A stretch of 64,000 nucleotides of DNA from Truepera sp. (GCA_032027045.1 JAVSMU010000001.1:2058039-2122038); one strand, 5' to 3'. Counted from the stretch's first letter, positions 28,465 through 38,710 are shown. The notes: generated by a model not told the origin, from the sequence alone. Numbers and translations: made by a program.

Positions 28465-28614
28465 GGCCACGCCGTGAGGGGTACGACGCCCCCGGTACAG
28501 TGATGACTCATCGTCCGATGCTAGGCTTTACGCATTGGTCCGAGGCACCCGCGGCGCTTGCCCGTAGCCTCACCGCGAGCTACCGAAGCGGAGCCCGGAT
28601 TCTGGAGGCAGCTG

Positions 28615-30627
28615 TTGAAACGTTCGTTCAATCCCTGGCTGGTCGTGATGCTCCTCATCCTGGGCATCTTCGTATTCAACCAGTTCAACTCGGGAACGGG
28701 TAGCCGCGAGATCAACTTCTCCACCTTCACCGGGTTGGTCGACCAGGGCAAGGTCGCCTCGGTCGTGATCGACCGGAGCAGCGGGGTGATCACCGGGGAG
28801 TTGACCAGCGAGTCGCAGGTCATGGTGAACGGCGAACCACAGACGATCAAGTCTTTCCGCACCACCACGATCCTGACCGACAGCCTGCTCACCGAGCTTC
28901 GTTCCGACGTCAAGAGCGTCACGATCCGCAACCCACCGCAGTGGCTGAACCTGCTGCTCGGCTCGATACTGCCTGTCGTCTTGCTCATCGGCGTCTTCTG
29001 GTTCATCTTCATGCGCTCGCAGGGCGGGCCGAACCAGGTGATGCAGTTCGGGCAGTCGCGCGCCAAGACCTTCGGCCGCGAGAACAAGGTGAACACCACC
29101 TTCGAGGACGTGGCCGGGCACAAGGAAGCCAAAGAGGAACTCATCGAGGTCGTCGACTTCCTCAAGACGCCGCAGAAGTACTTGCGCATCGGCGCCGAGA
29201 TCCCCAAGGGTGTGCTCCTCGTGGGCCCCCCCGGCACCGGCAAGACGCTGTTGGCGCGGGCCGTCGCCGGTGAGGCGGGCGTGCCGTTCCTGACCGTCTC
29301 GGCGTCCGAGTTCATGGAGATGTTCGTGGGCGTCGGCGCCAGCCGCGTCCGGAGCCTCTTCGAGGAGGCCCGCAAGGCGGCGCCCTCCATCATCTTCATC
29401 GACGAGCTCGACTCCATCGGGCGGCGCCGCGGTGCCGGCATCGGCGGCGGCCACGACGAGCGCGAGCAGACCCTCAACCAGATCCTGAGCGAGATGGACG
29501 GCTTCGAGAAGGACACCTCCGTCATCATCATCGCGGCCACCAACCGCCCCGACATCCTCGACCCGGCGCTGCTGCGCCCCGGCCGTTTCGACCGTCAGGT
29601 CACCATCGGGCTGCCGACCATGTCGGAACGCGAGGACATCCTCAAGGTCCACGTGCGCAACAAGCCCGTGACGGACGACGTGAGCCTGCGGCGCCTCGCC
29701 GAGGCCACGCCCGCCTTCTCGGGCGCCGACCTCGAGAACCTCACCAACGAGGCCGCCCTGATAGCCGCGCGCAACAACAAGCAGGTCATCACCTGGGTCG
29801 ACTTCAACGAGGCCCTCGACCGCATCACCCTTGGGCTCAGGCGCAGCAGTCTGGTGCCGTCCGAGGAGGAGCGCCGCATCCTCGCCTTCCACGAGGCCGG
29901 CCACGCCGTGGCTTACGCGGCGCAGCCCGAGCTGGGGGACATCCGCAAGGTGACCATCATGCCGCGCGGTGGCGCGGGGGGCTTCATGGCACCCCTGTCC
30001 AAGGAAGAGATGTTCTACAACGTCAGCCGCTTCAAGGCGCAACTCGTCGTGGCGTTCGCCGGCCGCCAGTCCGAGAAGCGCATCACGGGCACCATCTCGT
30101 CGGGCGCCAGCAACGACCTCAAGCAGGCCACCGAGACCGCCAAGCAGATGGTCCTCGACCTCGGCATGGGGTCGCAGGAGTTCGTCGCCTGGGGCTCCGA
30201 CCAGGGGCCGATCTTCCTAGGCGGCGAGATCTCGCGGCGCAAGGACTTCTCCGAGGAGACCGCCCGGCAGCTCGAGGAGGAGGTCTCCGGCATCCTGGAG
30301 GCCGCCTACCGCGACTCCGAGGCGCTGATCGAGGAGAACTGGATCTCGGTCGAAGCCGTGGCGACCGCGCTGCTCAAGCGCGAGACCATCGACGGGAAGC
30401 TCATCCACCGGGCCCAGGAGCTGGCGCAAGAAGGCAAGTCGGCCGAGGAGATCAGCGATTGGATCCTCGAGACGGCCGCCGAGGCCGAGCGCCGCGCGCA
30501 GGCCACGGAGGAGCGCGAGCGGCGCGCCGCCGAGGAGGAACGCCGCCGCAAGTCCGCCGAATCGGGCGGCCGACCGCCCGTCGAACCGCGCCCGGAACCC
30601 CGCACGGCCAGCGAGTCGGGCGACTGA
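28615..30627 (+). CDS. ftsH: ATP-dependent zinc metalloprotease FtsH
   Basis: Membrane-bound AAA+ protease for quality control of membrane and regulatory proteins. It has an N-terminal transmembrane helix (about residues 6-22), a periplasmic domain, a second transmembrane helix (about 127-148), the AAA module with Walker A GPPGTGKT and Walker [12 protein letters not shown], the SRH region ([19 protein letters not shown]), and the peptidase domain with the zinc motif HEAGH. A basic/acidic tail closes it. I start at the TTG at 28615 because GGAGG lies 6 bases upstream and the membrane helix follows directly, as in other FtsH; a TTG at 28558 would add 19 residues. Confidence 0.95.
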   Translation: MKRSFNPWLVVMLLILGIFVFNQFNSGTGSREINFSTFTGLVDQGKVASVVIDRSSGVITGELTSESQVMVNGEPQTIKSFRTTTILTDSLLTELRSDVKSVTIRNPPQWLNLLLGSILPVVLLIGVFWFIFMRSQGGPNQVMQFGQSRAKTFGRENKVNTTFEDVAGHKEAKEELIEVVDFLKTPQKYLRIGAEIPKGVLLVGPPGTGKTLLARAVAGEAGVPFLTVSASEFMEMFVGVGASRVRSLFEEARKAAPSIIFIDELDSIGRRRGAGIGGGHDEREQTLNQILSEMDGFEKDTSVIIIAATNRPDILDPALLRPGRFDRQVTIGLPTMSEREDILKVHVRNKPVTDDVSLRRLAEATPAFSGADLENLTNEAALIAARNNKQVITWVDFNEALDRITLGLRRSSLVPSEEERRILAFHEAGHAVAYAAQPELGDIRKVTIMPRGGAGGFMAPLSKEEMFYNVSRFKAQLVVAFAGRQSEKRITGTISSGASNDLKQATETAKQMVLDLGMGSQEFVAWGSDQGPIFLGGEISRRKDFSEETARQLEEEVSGILEAAYRDSEALIEENWISVEAVATALLKRETIDGKLIHRAQELAQEGKSAEEISDWILETAAEAERRAQATEERERRAAEEERRRKSAESGGRPPVEPRPEPRTASESGD

Positions 30628-30691
30628 CGACCGCACCACCTAGGCGTGCGCGGAAGAGCGTGATTCGCGGTCAGTTGCCGGCCGGAGCCAT

Positions 30692-32467
30692 ATGTCGTTA
30701 CTAGACGGAAGGTATGAGGTCATCGCGCAGCGGACGCTGGACGGCGGCCTCACGCTCTTCGAAGCCACGGCGCCCGACGGGGCGCCGCTTCGCATCGAGT
30801 GGTTCGAGCTGCCGCCAGAACGCGAGGCCGAGTTCGAGAACTACCGCAGGCTCCTGCGGCGCCTCAAACAGGCGGGGGTAGCGGCCGTGCACGACGTCGT
30901 GGGTCGGCCCGGCGCTCACTACGTGGCCTGGGAACGGGTGCCCGTCGGCGCCACGCCCGTGAGTTCGGCCGCTGCCGCGGCGTTGACCCTACCGGGGCTG
31001 AGCTCCGCGGGCGCGGGCCCGGCCGACCTGGGAGGCGTGCTGGCGGCCGCCGGCTACTCGCTCGAGGCCTGTGACCTGCGGCGGACTCCGGCCCGGCCGC
31101 AGAAGGTCGGGCTATACGGCCTCGCGTTCGGCCCGAGCGGCGCGAGCGCCCCGAGCGCGCGGCAGGTGCACGTCGACGAGGGCCAAGACGCGGCGCGCGG
31201 GCGGCCCCTCAAACAGCACCGACCTCCACTGAAACGTGGTGCGGAGGCCATCGCCCAACTGCCCCCGCGCGTGCTCTCCTGGGGCCTCGCCGGGATGCTC
31301 GCACTGGCGGCCGTCCTCGTGGGCGCGGTGGCTTTCAGGTCGAGCGCCGTCGACGCGGTCGTCACCGTTCCGGCCGTCGTGGGGCTGGACGCGCGGGTGG
31401 CCGTGGACCATCTCACCGCGCTCGGGCTGGGGGTGAACGCGACCCCCATAGTCTCTGACGAGGCACCGGGAACGGTGCTGGCGGTTGACCCGGCGGTCGG
31501 CGCCTACCTCCGGCCCGGACGCACCGTCGTGTTGCGTTACGCGCTTGGCGCCGGGCAGTTGGCGCCCGCCGAGGTTCCGGCCCTCATCGGGTTGGCTTAC
31601 CCAGATGAGGCCAGGGCGGCCTTGCAGCGAGCCGGGTTGCGGCTAGGCGAGGTCGCGCGCCTGCACGCCGCCAGCCCGCCGGGCACGGTGCTGGCGCAGG
31701 ACGTCGACCCGGGCAGTAGGACGGGCACCGACGCGCCCGTAGCGGTACTGGTGAGCATGGGTCCCGAGCCGGTTCAGACCTTCGTTCCGGACCTCGTCGG
31801 GCTCGATCTGGAGACGGCCCGAGCGCTGGCCCAGGTGGCCGGCATCGGCGTCGACCGCGTGTTCGTCGACGAGATCGTTTCGTCGAGTGGCGAGAGGGGG
31901 ACCGTGCTGAACCAGTCACTGGCGCCCTACGTTCCGGTGTCCCGGGACGAGGCCGTGCTCCGCCTCGTCGTCCAGAGCGGCGAACCGGCCTCGCCCGCGC
32001 TGGCGGGTGGCGCGCCCGACGTGGTGGGCCTGAGCCTCGCGGCCGCGCGCAGGGTGGCCAACGGTTGGGACGTCTCGGTCGTCGCGCTCGGCAACCCCGG
32101 ACTGCCTGCGGGAGTAGTGGCGCAGGAACCGCAGCCAGGTGCGGGCGCCGCCGCCAACGGGGCCACCCTCGTCCTGACCGTGAACTCCCATCCCGTTCCC
32201 TTGAGCACGGCGGGAGTGCGCGCCGAGGTGCGCCGCCCCACGATCAGGCGCGTCGACTACGCCTGGACGATCCAACCCGGCATCAGCAGCCAGCGCGGCG
32301 AAGTCTGGGCCTCGGACTTGGAGGGCAACCGCACGCTGGTCGCGAACGTGACCGTCCGGGGAGGCGAGATCTTGAGGGGCAGCTGGACGACGGTGACGGC
32401 GGGTCCCGTCACCTTCGAACTCTTGATCGGCGGGGTTCCGTATGGCGAGAGGTTGTTGGTACCATGA
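30692..32467 (+). CDS. PASTA-domain membrane protein with degenerate kinase N-lobe
   Basis: 591 residues. The first 85 resemble the N-lobe of PASTA-type Ser/Thr kinases (GRYEVIAQRTLDGG, later HYVAWERVP), but the catalytic Lys position is occupied by Glu36 (LRIEWFEL), and no catalytic HRD or DFG motif follows, so it should be kinase-dead. After a linker there is one membrane segment (about 194-215), then four PASTA domains (about 226-290, 294-357, 365-430, 439-497) and a C-terminal beta domain. PASTA domains bind peptidoglycan or lipid II fragments. It may act as a wall sensor that recruits other proteins. A terminator follows directly. Confidence 0.75.
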   Translation: MSLLDGRYEVIAQRTLDGGLTLFEATAPDGAPLRIEWFELPPEREAEFENYRRLLRRLKQAGVAAVHDVVGRPGAHYVAWERVPVGATPVSSAAAAALTLPGLSSAGAGPADLGGVLAAAGYSLEACDLRRTPARPQKVGLYGLAFGPSGASAPSARQVHVDEGQDAARGRPLKQHRPPLKRGAEAIAQLPPRVLSWGLAGMLALAAVLVGAVAFRSSAVDAVVTVPAVVGLDARVAVDHLTALGLGVNATPIVSDEAPGTVLAVDPAVGAYLRPGRTVVLRYALGAGQLAPAEVPALIGLAYPDEARAALQRAGLRLGEVARLHAASPPGTVLAQDVDPGSRTGTDAPVAVLVSMGPEPVQTFVPDLVGLDLETARALAQVAGIGVDRVFVDEIVSSSGERGTVLNQSLAPYVPVSRDEAVLRLVVQSGEPASPALAGGAPDVVGLSLAAARRVANGWDVSVVALGNPGLPAGVVAQEPQPGAGAAANGATLVLTVNSHPVPLSTAGVRAEVRRPTIRRVDYAWTIQPGISSQRGEVWASDLEGNRTLVANVTVRGGEILRGSWTTVTAGPVTFELLIGGVPYGERLLVP

Positions 32468-32476
32468 GCGTTCTGC

Positions 32477-32506
32477 CTAGCGGGTATAGTTACCGCTAGC
32501 TTTTTC
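32477..32506 (+). terminator. Rho-independent terminator
   Basis: CTAGCGG (32477-32483) pairs perfectly with CCGCTAG (32493-32499) around a 9-base AT-rich loop, followed by CTTTTTC. It starts 10 bases after the PASTA gene stop and separates it from the ABC exporter genes. Confidence 0.8.
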
Positions 32507-32641
32507 GGCGGCCGCCTATGAACTGACCGCGCCGCCGGTCCGAACGGTCTCCCGCCCCGCGTACGTTACGGCACGACGGCGTGCCACGCGCGGGGTGGCC
32601 GACCGTGTGCGCTGCCCGAGTTGCTTAACCCAAGGAGTCGA

Positions 32642-34405
32642 GTGCTCAAGACCTTCCGAGACCTGATGCCCTACCTGCGGCCGCACGGCAAGACGCTGCT
32701 GCTGGGCATGACGCTCATCGTCGTCAACGGGTTCTTCGCGACGCTCGCCCCCATCATCCCGGGCCGGGCGATCGACGAGTTCCGTAACCAGTCCATGACG
32801 ATGGGCAAGCTAGGGCTGTACGCGGGCGCCATCGTGGGGGTCATGGCGATAGCGTCCTTCGCCATGGTGTTCGTGAGACGGACCTTCCTTTACACGAGCT
32901 GGGAGGTCCAGTTCGACATCCGCCACGACATCTTCAAGCACTTCACCAAGCTGGACGGCGGCTATTTCGACCGCACCCGCGTCGGCGATCTCATGGCCCG
33001 CCTCACGGCGGACTTGGGCGCCGTGCGCATGCTCGCGGGCGTCGCAGTGTTCCAGGGCTTCAACACGCTCCTTCTGTTCATCTTCACCTTCGTCCGGATG
33101 TTCAGCCTGAGCCCCCAGCTATCGTTGATAACCCTGACGACGGCGCCGCTCATCTCGCTTGTCTTCTACCTCCTGCTGCGCGTCGTGCACCGCCGCTACC
33201 AGTACGTGCAGGAGCAGTTCTCGAACGTGTCGTCGATGGCGCAGGAGAACTTCTCGGGCATCCGCGTGGTGAAGGGCTTCGGCATCGAGGACCGCGAGGT
33301 GAGCAAGTTCGGGCGCCTCAACGACGAGTTCGTGAAGCGCAACATGTCGCTCACGCGAGTGGATGGGCCGCTCTTCCCCATGATGGAGTTCCTCTTCGGC
33401 GTCACCATGTCGCTCCTCCTCCTCGTCGGCGGGCGGCTGGCGCTGGGCCTCGGTGGCAACCTGACCGTGGGCGAGTTCTCCAGCTTCGTGTTCCTCTACG
33501 AGGGCATCCAGTGGCCCATGATCTCGCTCGGCTGGATCGGCAGCATCGTGCAGCGCGGCACCACCTCATGGGGGCGCCTGAAGGAGATCCTGACGTCCGT
33601 CCCGACCATCGGTGACGACGCCGACACCGATTACTCCTTGCGCACGGTCAAGGGCCGCATCGAGTTCAAGGGCGTCAGTGTCGCGTTCGACGGCGTACAG
33701 GCCCTCGACGACGTGAGCTTCGTGATCGAGGCCGGCGAGGCCGTCGGCATCACGGGACGCACGGGTGCCGGCAAGACGCTGATCGTCAACCTGATCGCCC
33801 GCATCATCGACCCCGACGAGGGGCAGATACTCATCGACGGCATAGAGCACAAACGCTTCCCGGTGGAGGTGCTGAGGCGCTACATCGGGCTCGTCCCGCA
33901 GGAGCCGTTCCTGTTCTCCGACACCATCGCCGACAACATCGCCTACGGCCTGCCCGAGGCGCCGGTCGAGGAGCTGACGCCCAAGGTGCTGCGCGCCGCA
34001 GACATCGCGCAGTTGACGGGGGACATCGAGGACTTCCCACTGGGCTTCGACACCCACTTGGGTGAGCGCGGCGTCACCCTCTCGGGCGGCCAGCGCCAGC
34101 GCACGGCGATCGCCAGGGCGCTCGTCCGCGAGCCCTCGATCCTCATCTTCGACGATGCCCTGTCGGCGGTCGACACCCAGACCGAGGCGCACATCCTGGA
34201 AGGGTTGGCGAAGGCGCAGCACGGCCGCACGACGGTCATCGTGGCGCACAGGGTGAGCGCGTTCCAGAACGCCCACCGCGTGCTGGTGCTACACGAGGGC
34301 AGGGTCATCGAACAGGGCACGCACGAGGAGCTCATCGCCCTGGACGGCTGGTACGCCGACATGGACCGGCGCCAGCAGCTCGAGTCCGACCTGGAAGTCG
34401 CATGA
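32642..34405 (+). CDS. ABC exporter half-subunit, degenerate catalytic site
   Basis: Type IV (ABCB-like) exporter half: six transmembrane helices (about residues 15-310) fused to an ATPase domain. Walker A is GRTGAGKT, the signature is a canonical LSGGQRQR, and Walker B reads ILIFDDALSAVD, with Asp in place of the catalytic Glu. That substitution is typical of one subunit of heterodimeric exporters such as TmrAB, TM287/288 and BmrCD, where it forms the non-hydrolysing site. The start is the GTG at 32642, with AAGGAG 4 bases upstream; the upstream TTG lacks such a site. The stop overlaps the next gene by 4 bases (ATGA). Confidence 0.92.
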   Translation: MLKTFRDLMPYLRPHGKTLLLGMTLIVVNGFFATLAPIIPGRAIDEFRNQSMTMGKLGLYAGAIVGVMAIASFAMVFVRRTFLYTSWEVQFDIRHDIFKHFTKLDGGYFDRTRVGDLMARLTADLGAVRMLAGVAVFQGFNTLLLFIFTFVRMFSLSPQLSLITLTTAPLISLVFYLLLRVVHRRYQYVQEQFSNVSSMAQENFSGIRVVKGFGIEDREVSKFGRLNDEFVKRNMSLTRVDGPLFPMMEFLFGVTMSLLLLVGGRLALGLGGNLTVGEFSSFVFLYEGIQWPMISLGWIGSIVQRGTTSWGRLKEILTSVPTIGDDADTDYSLRTVKGRIEFKGVSVAFDGVQALDDVSFVIEAGEAVGITGRTGAGKTLIVNLIARIIDPDEGQILIDGIEHKRFPVEVLRRYIGLVPQEPFLFSDTIADNIAYGLPEAPVEELTPKVLRAADIAQLTGDIEDFPLGFDTHLGERGVTLSGGQRQRTAIARALVREPSILIFDDALSAVDTQTEAHILEGLAKAQHGRTTVIVAHRVSAFQNAHRVLVLHEGRVIEQGTHEELIALDGWYADMDRRQQLESDLEVA

Positions 34406-36366
34406 TCCGCGCCGCCGACCGCAGGCCCGCCGACCTGCTCGATACCGACCTGCCCGAGTACTCGGTCGAGGAGGCCAAGGCCGCTTACCGCACGCGCGAT
34501 CGGGAGCGCCGCCGAGCCATGCGCGCCGAGAGCGTCCGCGACGAGGACGGCGAGGTCTTCGAGAAGGCCTTCGATCAGGGCATCATGCTCAGGCTGTTGC
34601 GCTACCTGAAACCGTACCGGCTGCAACTCGTGGTCGGCGTCACGCTACTGCTGATCAACAGCGCCCTCACGCCCATTTTCCCCACCCTGCTCGCGCGCGC
34701 ACTGGATGACTACATCATCTCCAAGGCCGAGCCGTTCGCCAGCATGAGCATCGACGCGCGGCTGCAGGGTCTCTGGATCGTCGTTGCCCTTTACATGGGC
34801 CTGCGCCTAGTCAGCTTCGTCGTGCGCTACGGCTACACCTACCTGATCTCGTGGCTGGGGCAGCGCATAATCTTCGACGTGCGCCGCGAGATCTTCTCGA
34901 AGGTCCAGCGCCTGCACATGGGCTTCTTCGACCGCACGCCGGTCGGCCGCCTCATCACGCGCATCACCAGCGACGTCGACGCCATCCAACAGATGATGAC
35001 CGACGGCGTGGTGGGCCTGATAGCCGACATAGGGCTCATGGGCGGTCTGCTCTTCTACATGTTCAGCATCAACTGGCGTATGGCCTTAATCACGCTGGTC
35101 GTGATGCCGCCACTGTTCCTGACGCTCAACCTCCTGCGAAGGCGCATCCGCATGGCCTACCGCGCCGTGAGGCTCAGGACCTCGCGCTCCAACGCCTACC
35201 TGGCCGAGAACTTGAGCGGCATGAAGACGGTGCAGCTGTTCAACCGTGAGGCGCGCAACTCCCGCCGCTTCGACGAGGTCAACCTGGAGCTGCTCGACGC
35301 CAACATCGAGCAGGTGCGGTGGTTCAGCCTCTTCTTCCCCGCGGTTGGCATCATGAGCGCCATCTCCACGGCCCTCATCCTCTATTACGCCGGCACCCAG
35401 CTCATACCCGGGCTGGCGACGTTCGTGACCATCGGAACGCTGGTCGCCTACATCCAGTACTCGGGGATGTTCTTCCGCCCGCTGCAGGACCTCTCCGACA
35501 AGTTCAACATCATCCAGGCGGCGATGGCGTCCAGCGAGCGCATCTTCGGGCTGCTGGACACGCCCGAACAGATCGCCGACAAGCCGGACGCGCTGAGGTT
35601 CGAGGGTCGGTTCCGTGGCGAGGTCAAGTTCGAGGACGTGTGGTTCGCCTACGACCAGGAGGACTGGGTGCTGCGGGGTGTGGACTTCACCATCGCTCCC
35701 GGCGAGTCGGTGGCCTTCGTGGGCCACACGGGTGCGGGCAAGACGACCATCATCAGCCTCGTCAGCCGCTTCTACGACGTGCAGCGCGGCAGGGTCATGA
35801 TCGACGGCCACGACGTGAAGGACTACGAGCAGGTGCATCTGCGGCGGCACGTGGGCATCGTCTTGCAAGACCCGTTCCTGTTCTCCGGGACGATCCGCAG
35901 CAACATCACGCTAGGCGACGACAGCGTGCCCCAGGAACGCGTCGAGGAGGCCGCTAAGTTCGTGAACGCCCACGGCTTCATCTCCAAGCTGCCCGACGGC
36001 TACGACACCGCCGTGCTGGAGCGGGGTGCCGGCTTCTCGACGGGGCAGAAACAGCTGATCGCCTTCGCCCGCGCCCTGGTGCAGAACCCGGACATCCTAC
36101 TGGTGCTCGACGAGGCGACGGCCAACGTCGACACCGAGACGGAAGAACTGATCCAAGACGCGCTCAAGAAGCTCATGGAGGGCCGCACGAGCATCATCAT
36201 CGCCCACCGCCTCTCCACCATCCAGGACGTGGACCGGATCATGGTCATGCGCAAGGGCAAACTGATCGAGGAGGGCACCCACTTCGAGCTGCTTCAGGCA
36301 GAGGGCTACTACCGCAAGCTCTACGAGCTGCAGTACCAGGAGCGCGAGGCGCCTACTTCAGGATGA
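34402..36366 (+). CDS. ABC exporter half-subunit, consensus catalytic Glu
   Basis: Partner of the preceding exporter half (654 aa). It has an N-terminal extension of about 65 residues, a six-helix membrane domain (about 70-370) and an ATPase domain with Walker A GHTGAGKT, a non-canonical signature FSTGQKQ (normally LSGGQ), and an intact Walker B ILLVLDEATANVD. The complementary defects (Asp in Walker B of the first, altered signature in the second) mean one composite ATP site is complete and the other degenerate, as in known heterodimers. The substrate is unknown; multidrug, lipid and peptide export all occur in the family. Its 3' end overlaps the convergent secreted-protein gene by 14 bases. 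Confidence 0.93.
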   Translation: MIRAADRRPADLLDTDLPEYSVEEAKAAYRTRDRERRRAMRAESVRDEDGEVFEKAFDQGIMLRLLRYLKPYRLQLVVGVTLLLINSALTPIFPTLLARALDDYIISKAEPFASMSIDARLQGLWIVVALYMGLRLVSFVVRYGYTYLISWLGQRIIFDVRREIFSKVQRLHMGFFDRTPVGRLITRITSDVDAIQQMMTDGVVGLIADIGLMGGLLFYMFSINWRMALITLVVMPPLFLTLNLLRRRIRMAYRAVRLRTSRSNAYLAENLSGMKTVQLFNREARNSRRFDEVNLELLDANIEQVRWFSLFFPAVGIMSAISTALILYYAGTQLIPGLATFVTIGTLVAYIQYSGMFFRPLQDLSDKFNIIQAAMASSERIFGLLDTPEQIADKPDALRFEGRFRGEVKFEDVWFAYDQEDWVLRGVDFTIAPGESVAFVGHTGAGKTTIISLVSRFYDVQRGRVMIDGHDVKDYEQVHLRRHVGIVLQDPFLFSGTIRSNITLGDDSVPQERVEEAAKFVNAHGFISKLPDGYDTAVLERGAGFSTGQKQLIAFARALVQNPDILLVLDEATANVDTETEELIQDALKKLMEGRTSIIIAHRLSTIQDVDRIMVMRKGKLIEEGTHFELLQAEGYYRKLYELQYQEREAPTSG

Positions 36367-36892
36367 CGCGGTAGTAGAAGGGCTCTTCCTGCCCGGGTTC
36401 CATCGGGACGAGGAGCGTCCAGCGGATCATCGTGTACTCGGTGGGGTCGGCCACCCGGCGGTCGGTTTCGGGGCCGACCAGCAGGGGCGGTGCAGAGAAG
36501 TTGACGGCATCGACGGAGAACTCGGTCAGCACCCGATCGGAGCTTGGGGTGGCGGAGTTGGCGACGTACTCCATGGACTGCGCCACCGGCCCGTAGATCC
36601 GGACCACTCCGGCGGGCAGCGTGGTCTCGCCCGAGTTGGTGGCGAAGATGCGGTATTCCACGACCTGCCCCGGGATCGCCTCGGTGGCTGCCGTGAACCG
36701 CTCCTCCTTGGTGCCGTCGGGGAGCGTGACCTGGCTCACGATGTAGATCTCGCTGCGGAACGTGATGGGGTTGGCGTCCTGGGCCACGGCGGCGCCCAGG
36801 AGCGCACCCACCACGGCGAACGCCAGCGTAGACCTAAGTGCCTTGAATACAGGCTCGTTCGTGCGGGAGTGGCGGCTTCTCATCTCACTCAA
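36353..36892 (-). CDS. Secreted DUF11-like beta-domain protein
   Basis: 179 residues. An N-terminal basic stretch and hydrophobic signal (about residues 20-38, STLAFAVVGALLGAAVAQ) lead into one all-beta domain with the conserved-repeat pattern of DUF11 proteins (AIPGQVVEYRIFATNSGET, VRIYGPVAQSMEYVANSA, PEYT-like end at about 155-175). DUF11 domains are found in surface and cell-wall proteins. The function is not known. It is convergent with the ABC exporter genes and follows the Sel1 protein gene on the minus strand after about 50 bases. Confidence 0.7.
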   Translation of the reverse strand: MSEMRSRHSRTNEPVFKALRSTLAFAVVGALLGAAVAQDANPITFRSEIYIVSQVTLPDGTKEERFTAATEAIPGQVVEYRIFATNSGETTLPAGVVRIYGPVAQSMEYVANSATPSSDRVLTEFSVDAVNFSAPPLLVGPETDRRVADPTEYTMIRWTLLVPMEPGQEEPFYYRVILK

Positions 36893-36940
36893 GATATCAA
36901 CACTAGATGACGACTGTTTGAGGCGTCATGAAGGCGCGGC

Positions 36941-38638
36941 TCATGGAGTGGCGGCCGGAACTCCCGGCTGGGAGTCGGCGGCTTCCCTCGCGAAGGCGAC
37001 GAGGTCCGCGGCCTCCGCCAGCCCGCCTGCTGCCGCGGCCTCGAACTGAGCCAGAGCGAGCGCGGGGTCGCGAGCGACTCCCCTACCGTGCAGCAGCAGG
37101 TTGCCGTACTCGTAGCGCGCGCGGGCGTCGCCGGAGCTTGCCGCCATGGCGTAGAGCGCGGCGCCGCGCGTTGCGTCTTGCTCTACCCCCATGCCCCTCA
37201 AGTAGAGGTCGCCCAGCGCGAGCTGGGCCTCCGGTAGGCCCGCCGTGGCGGCGTCGCGGTAGTAACTCGCGGCCCTGGCGTTGCTCCAGGGTTGGCCGAG
37301 GCCGTTCTGCGCCATGTAACCGAGGTAGTACTGGGCAACCGGGTTGCCCGAGGCCGCCTCAGGTTCCCACGCGCGCATGGCAGCGGCGAACTCGCCGTTG
37401 CGGAACGCTGCGAGGCCCGCGGCGAAGTCGGAGGCTGGAGGACCGGACCTTGCCCGGTCGGCCATCACGAACTGCAAGAGCAGGAACACCACTATGGAAA
37501 CGATGAGGCTCCACATCAGGTAGACGCGCAGCCTCGGTCCCTCGTGGGGAGGCTCCGCCGCGTGACCGTCATCTATCCACGCACCGGCTTGCGGCCTGAA
37601 GCCGCGCCCGGCCGACGTCGAGCGGGCGTCGTTCCACTGCTCCTCGAGGTCGGGGGCGGTGGCCACCTGCGGGACCTCGTCGCCATCGAAGCCGTACTCG
37701 TCGTGCGGTGAGGGCACCCAGCGCGTGGACGTCGAGAACGGGGAGGGTTCGCGAGGGGGCACTCTGGGCCCGAGCTGATCGGCCTCGTCCTCCAGTTCCG
37801 GGTCGGTTGCCTCGAAGCGCCAGGGGGGAAGGTCGCGCGGCGCCTGGGCCGCTTCACCGGCTGCGCCGGCGGCGGGCGCTTCCTCCCGGTCGGGCTCCCG
37901 CTCGTCGGGCGCCTCGACTTCTCGGACGTCGGCTTGCGGTTCGGCTGCGCCGGGGTGTGGCTCGTCCTCCTGCGCCTCGGGCCCGGGCTCCGTCGAACGC
38001 TGTGAAAGCCGGCCCCAGTCGGCGGGCTCGTCTACCGCCCAGGCGTGAGTGGCGTCCCAGCGGATCACGTTGGGTTCCGCCACATCCCTGGAACCGAAGT
38101 GACGCTCGTCCGTGTCGGCGGACTGCGTTTCTTCCACGGCACTGGGTTCCAGGTCGTCGGACTGCGCTTCTTCCGCCTCACGCTGTTCCGGGTCGTCGGG
38201 ATACGGGTCTCCGACGCCATGGCGCTCCGGCTCGTCGCTGCGCCAAGTTTCTGCTTCCTGTTCGTGGGAGGGACTTGGCGAGGGCTCCCGCGCCAACCCG
38301 GGAGCGGTGCCGAGCCCTGGTTCGGGCGCCGTTTGGGGCCTTGGTTCGGGTGTCGTTCCGGGCGCTTGCTCGGGCGCCGTTCCGGGCTCTGGCACGGGCG
38401 CCGTTTCTGGAGCGGGTAGCACCACGACCCGCACCCCTGCAGCACGGAACACATCGGCGATGGCCTTGGCCTTGTCGGGGAGTACCGCCTTGGTGACGGC
38501 GCCCACCCGCTCGCTGAGCAGCGTCACTATGCGTTGGGGCTCCATGTCGAGCCGCCGAGCGATCTCGGCTGACACTTCCGCAACGGCATCCGCAGGCACC
38601 GGGCGGGTGATCTCGACGACGAAGCGCTGTTCGTTCAA
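36941..38638 (-). CDS. Sel1-repeat membrane protein with L7/L12-like N-terminus
   Basis: 565 residues from a TTG start. Residues 1-77 form an alpha/beta unit (QRIVTLLSERVGAVTKAVL, KAKAIADVFRAAGVRVVVL) resembling the ribosomal L7/L12 C-terminal fold. Residues 80-365 are an acidic Pro/Glu/Ala-rich, probably disordered region. One membrane helix follows (about 372-392, LMWSLIVSIVVFLLLQFVMA). The C-terminal 150 residues carry about four Sel1-type repeats (NPVAQYYLGYMAQNGLGQPW, LPEAQLALGDLYLRGMGVEQ, DARARYEYGNLLLHGRGVAR). Sel1 repeats mediate protein-protein contacts, here probably outside the membrane. The divergent neighbour encodes a c-di-AMP receptor. Confidence 0.75.
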   Translation of the reverse strand: MNEQRFVVEITRPVPADAVAEVSAEIARRLDMEPQRIVTLLSERVGAVTKAVLPDKAKAIADVFRAAGVRVVVLPAPETAPVPEPGTAPEQAPGTTPEPRPQTAPEPGLGTAPGLAREPSPSPSHEQEAETWRSDEPERHGVGDPYPDDPEQREAEEAQSDDLEPSAVEETQSADTDERHFGSRDVAEPNVIRWDATHAWAVDEPADWGRLSQRSTEPGPEAQEDEPHPGAAEPQADVREVEAPDEREPDREEAPAAGAAGEAAQAPRDLPPWRFEATDPELEDEADQLGPRVPPREPSPFSTSTRWVPSPHDEYGFDGDEVPQVATAPDLEEQWNDARSTSAGRGFRPQAGAWIDDGHAAEPPHEGPRLRVYLMWSLIVSIVVFLLLQFVMADRARSGPPASDFAAGLAAFRNGEFAAAMRAWEPEAASGNPVAQYYLGYMAQNGLGQPWSNARAASYYRDAATAGLPEAQLALGDLYLRGMGVEQDATRGAALYAMAASSGDARARYEYGNLLLHGRGVARDPALALAQFEAAAAGGLAEAADLVAFAREAADSQPGVPAATP

Positions 38639-38710
38639 GCCGCACCTTCCAGAGTTCCTCTCATTCTAATCGCACGGTGCCGACGGTTTGTCTGTTAGCA
38701 TGCTCGCAAG

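Noticed and set aside
27166-28470. 434-residue minus-strand frame opposite glgC
   Set aside because: Shadow of glgC: no recognisable protein, mirrored coordinates.
28570-30042. 490-residue minus-strand frame opposite ftsH
   Set aside because: Shadow of ftsH with low-complexity composition.
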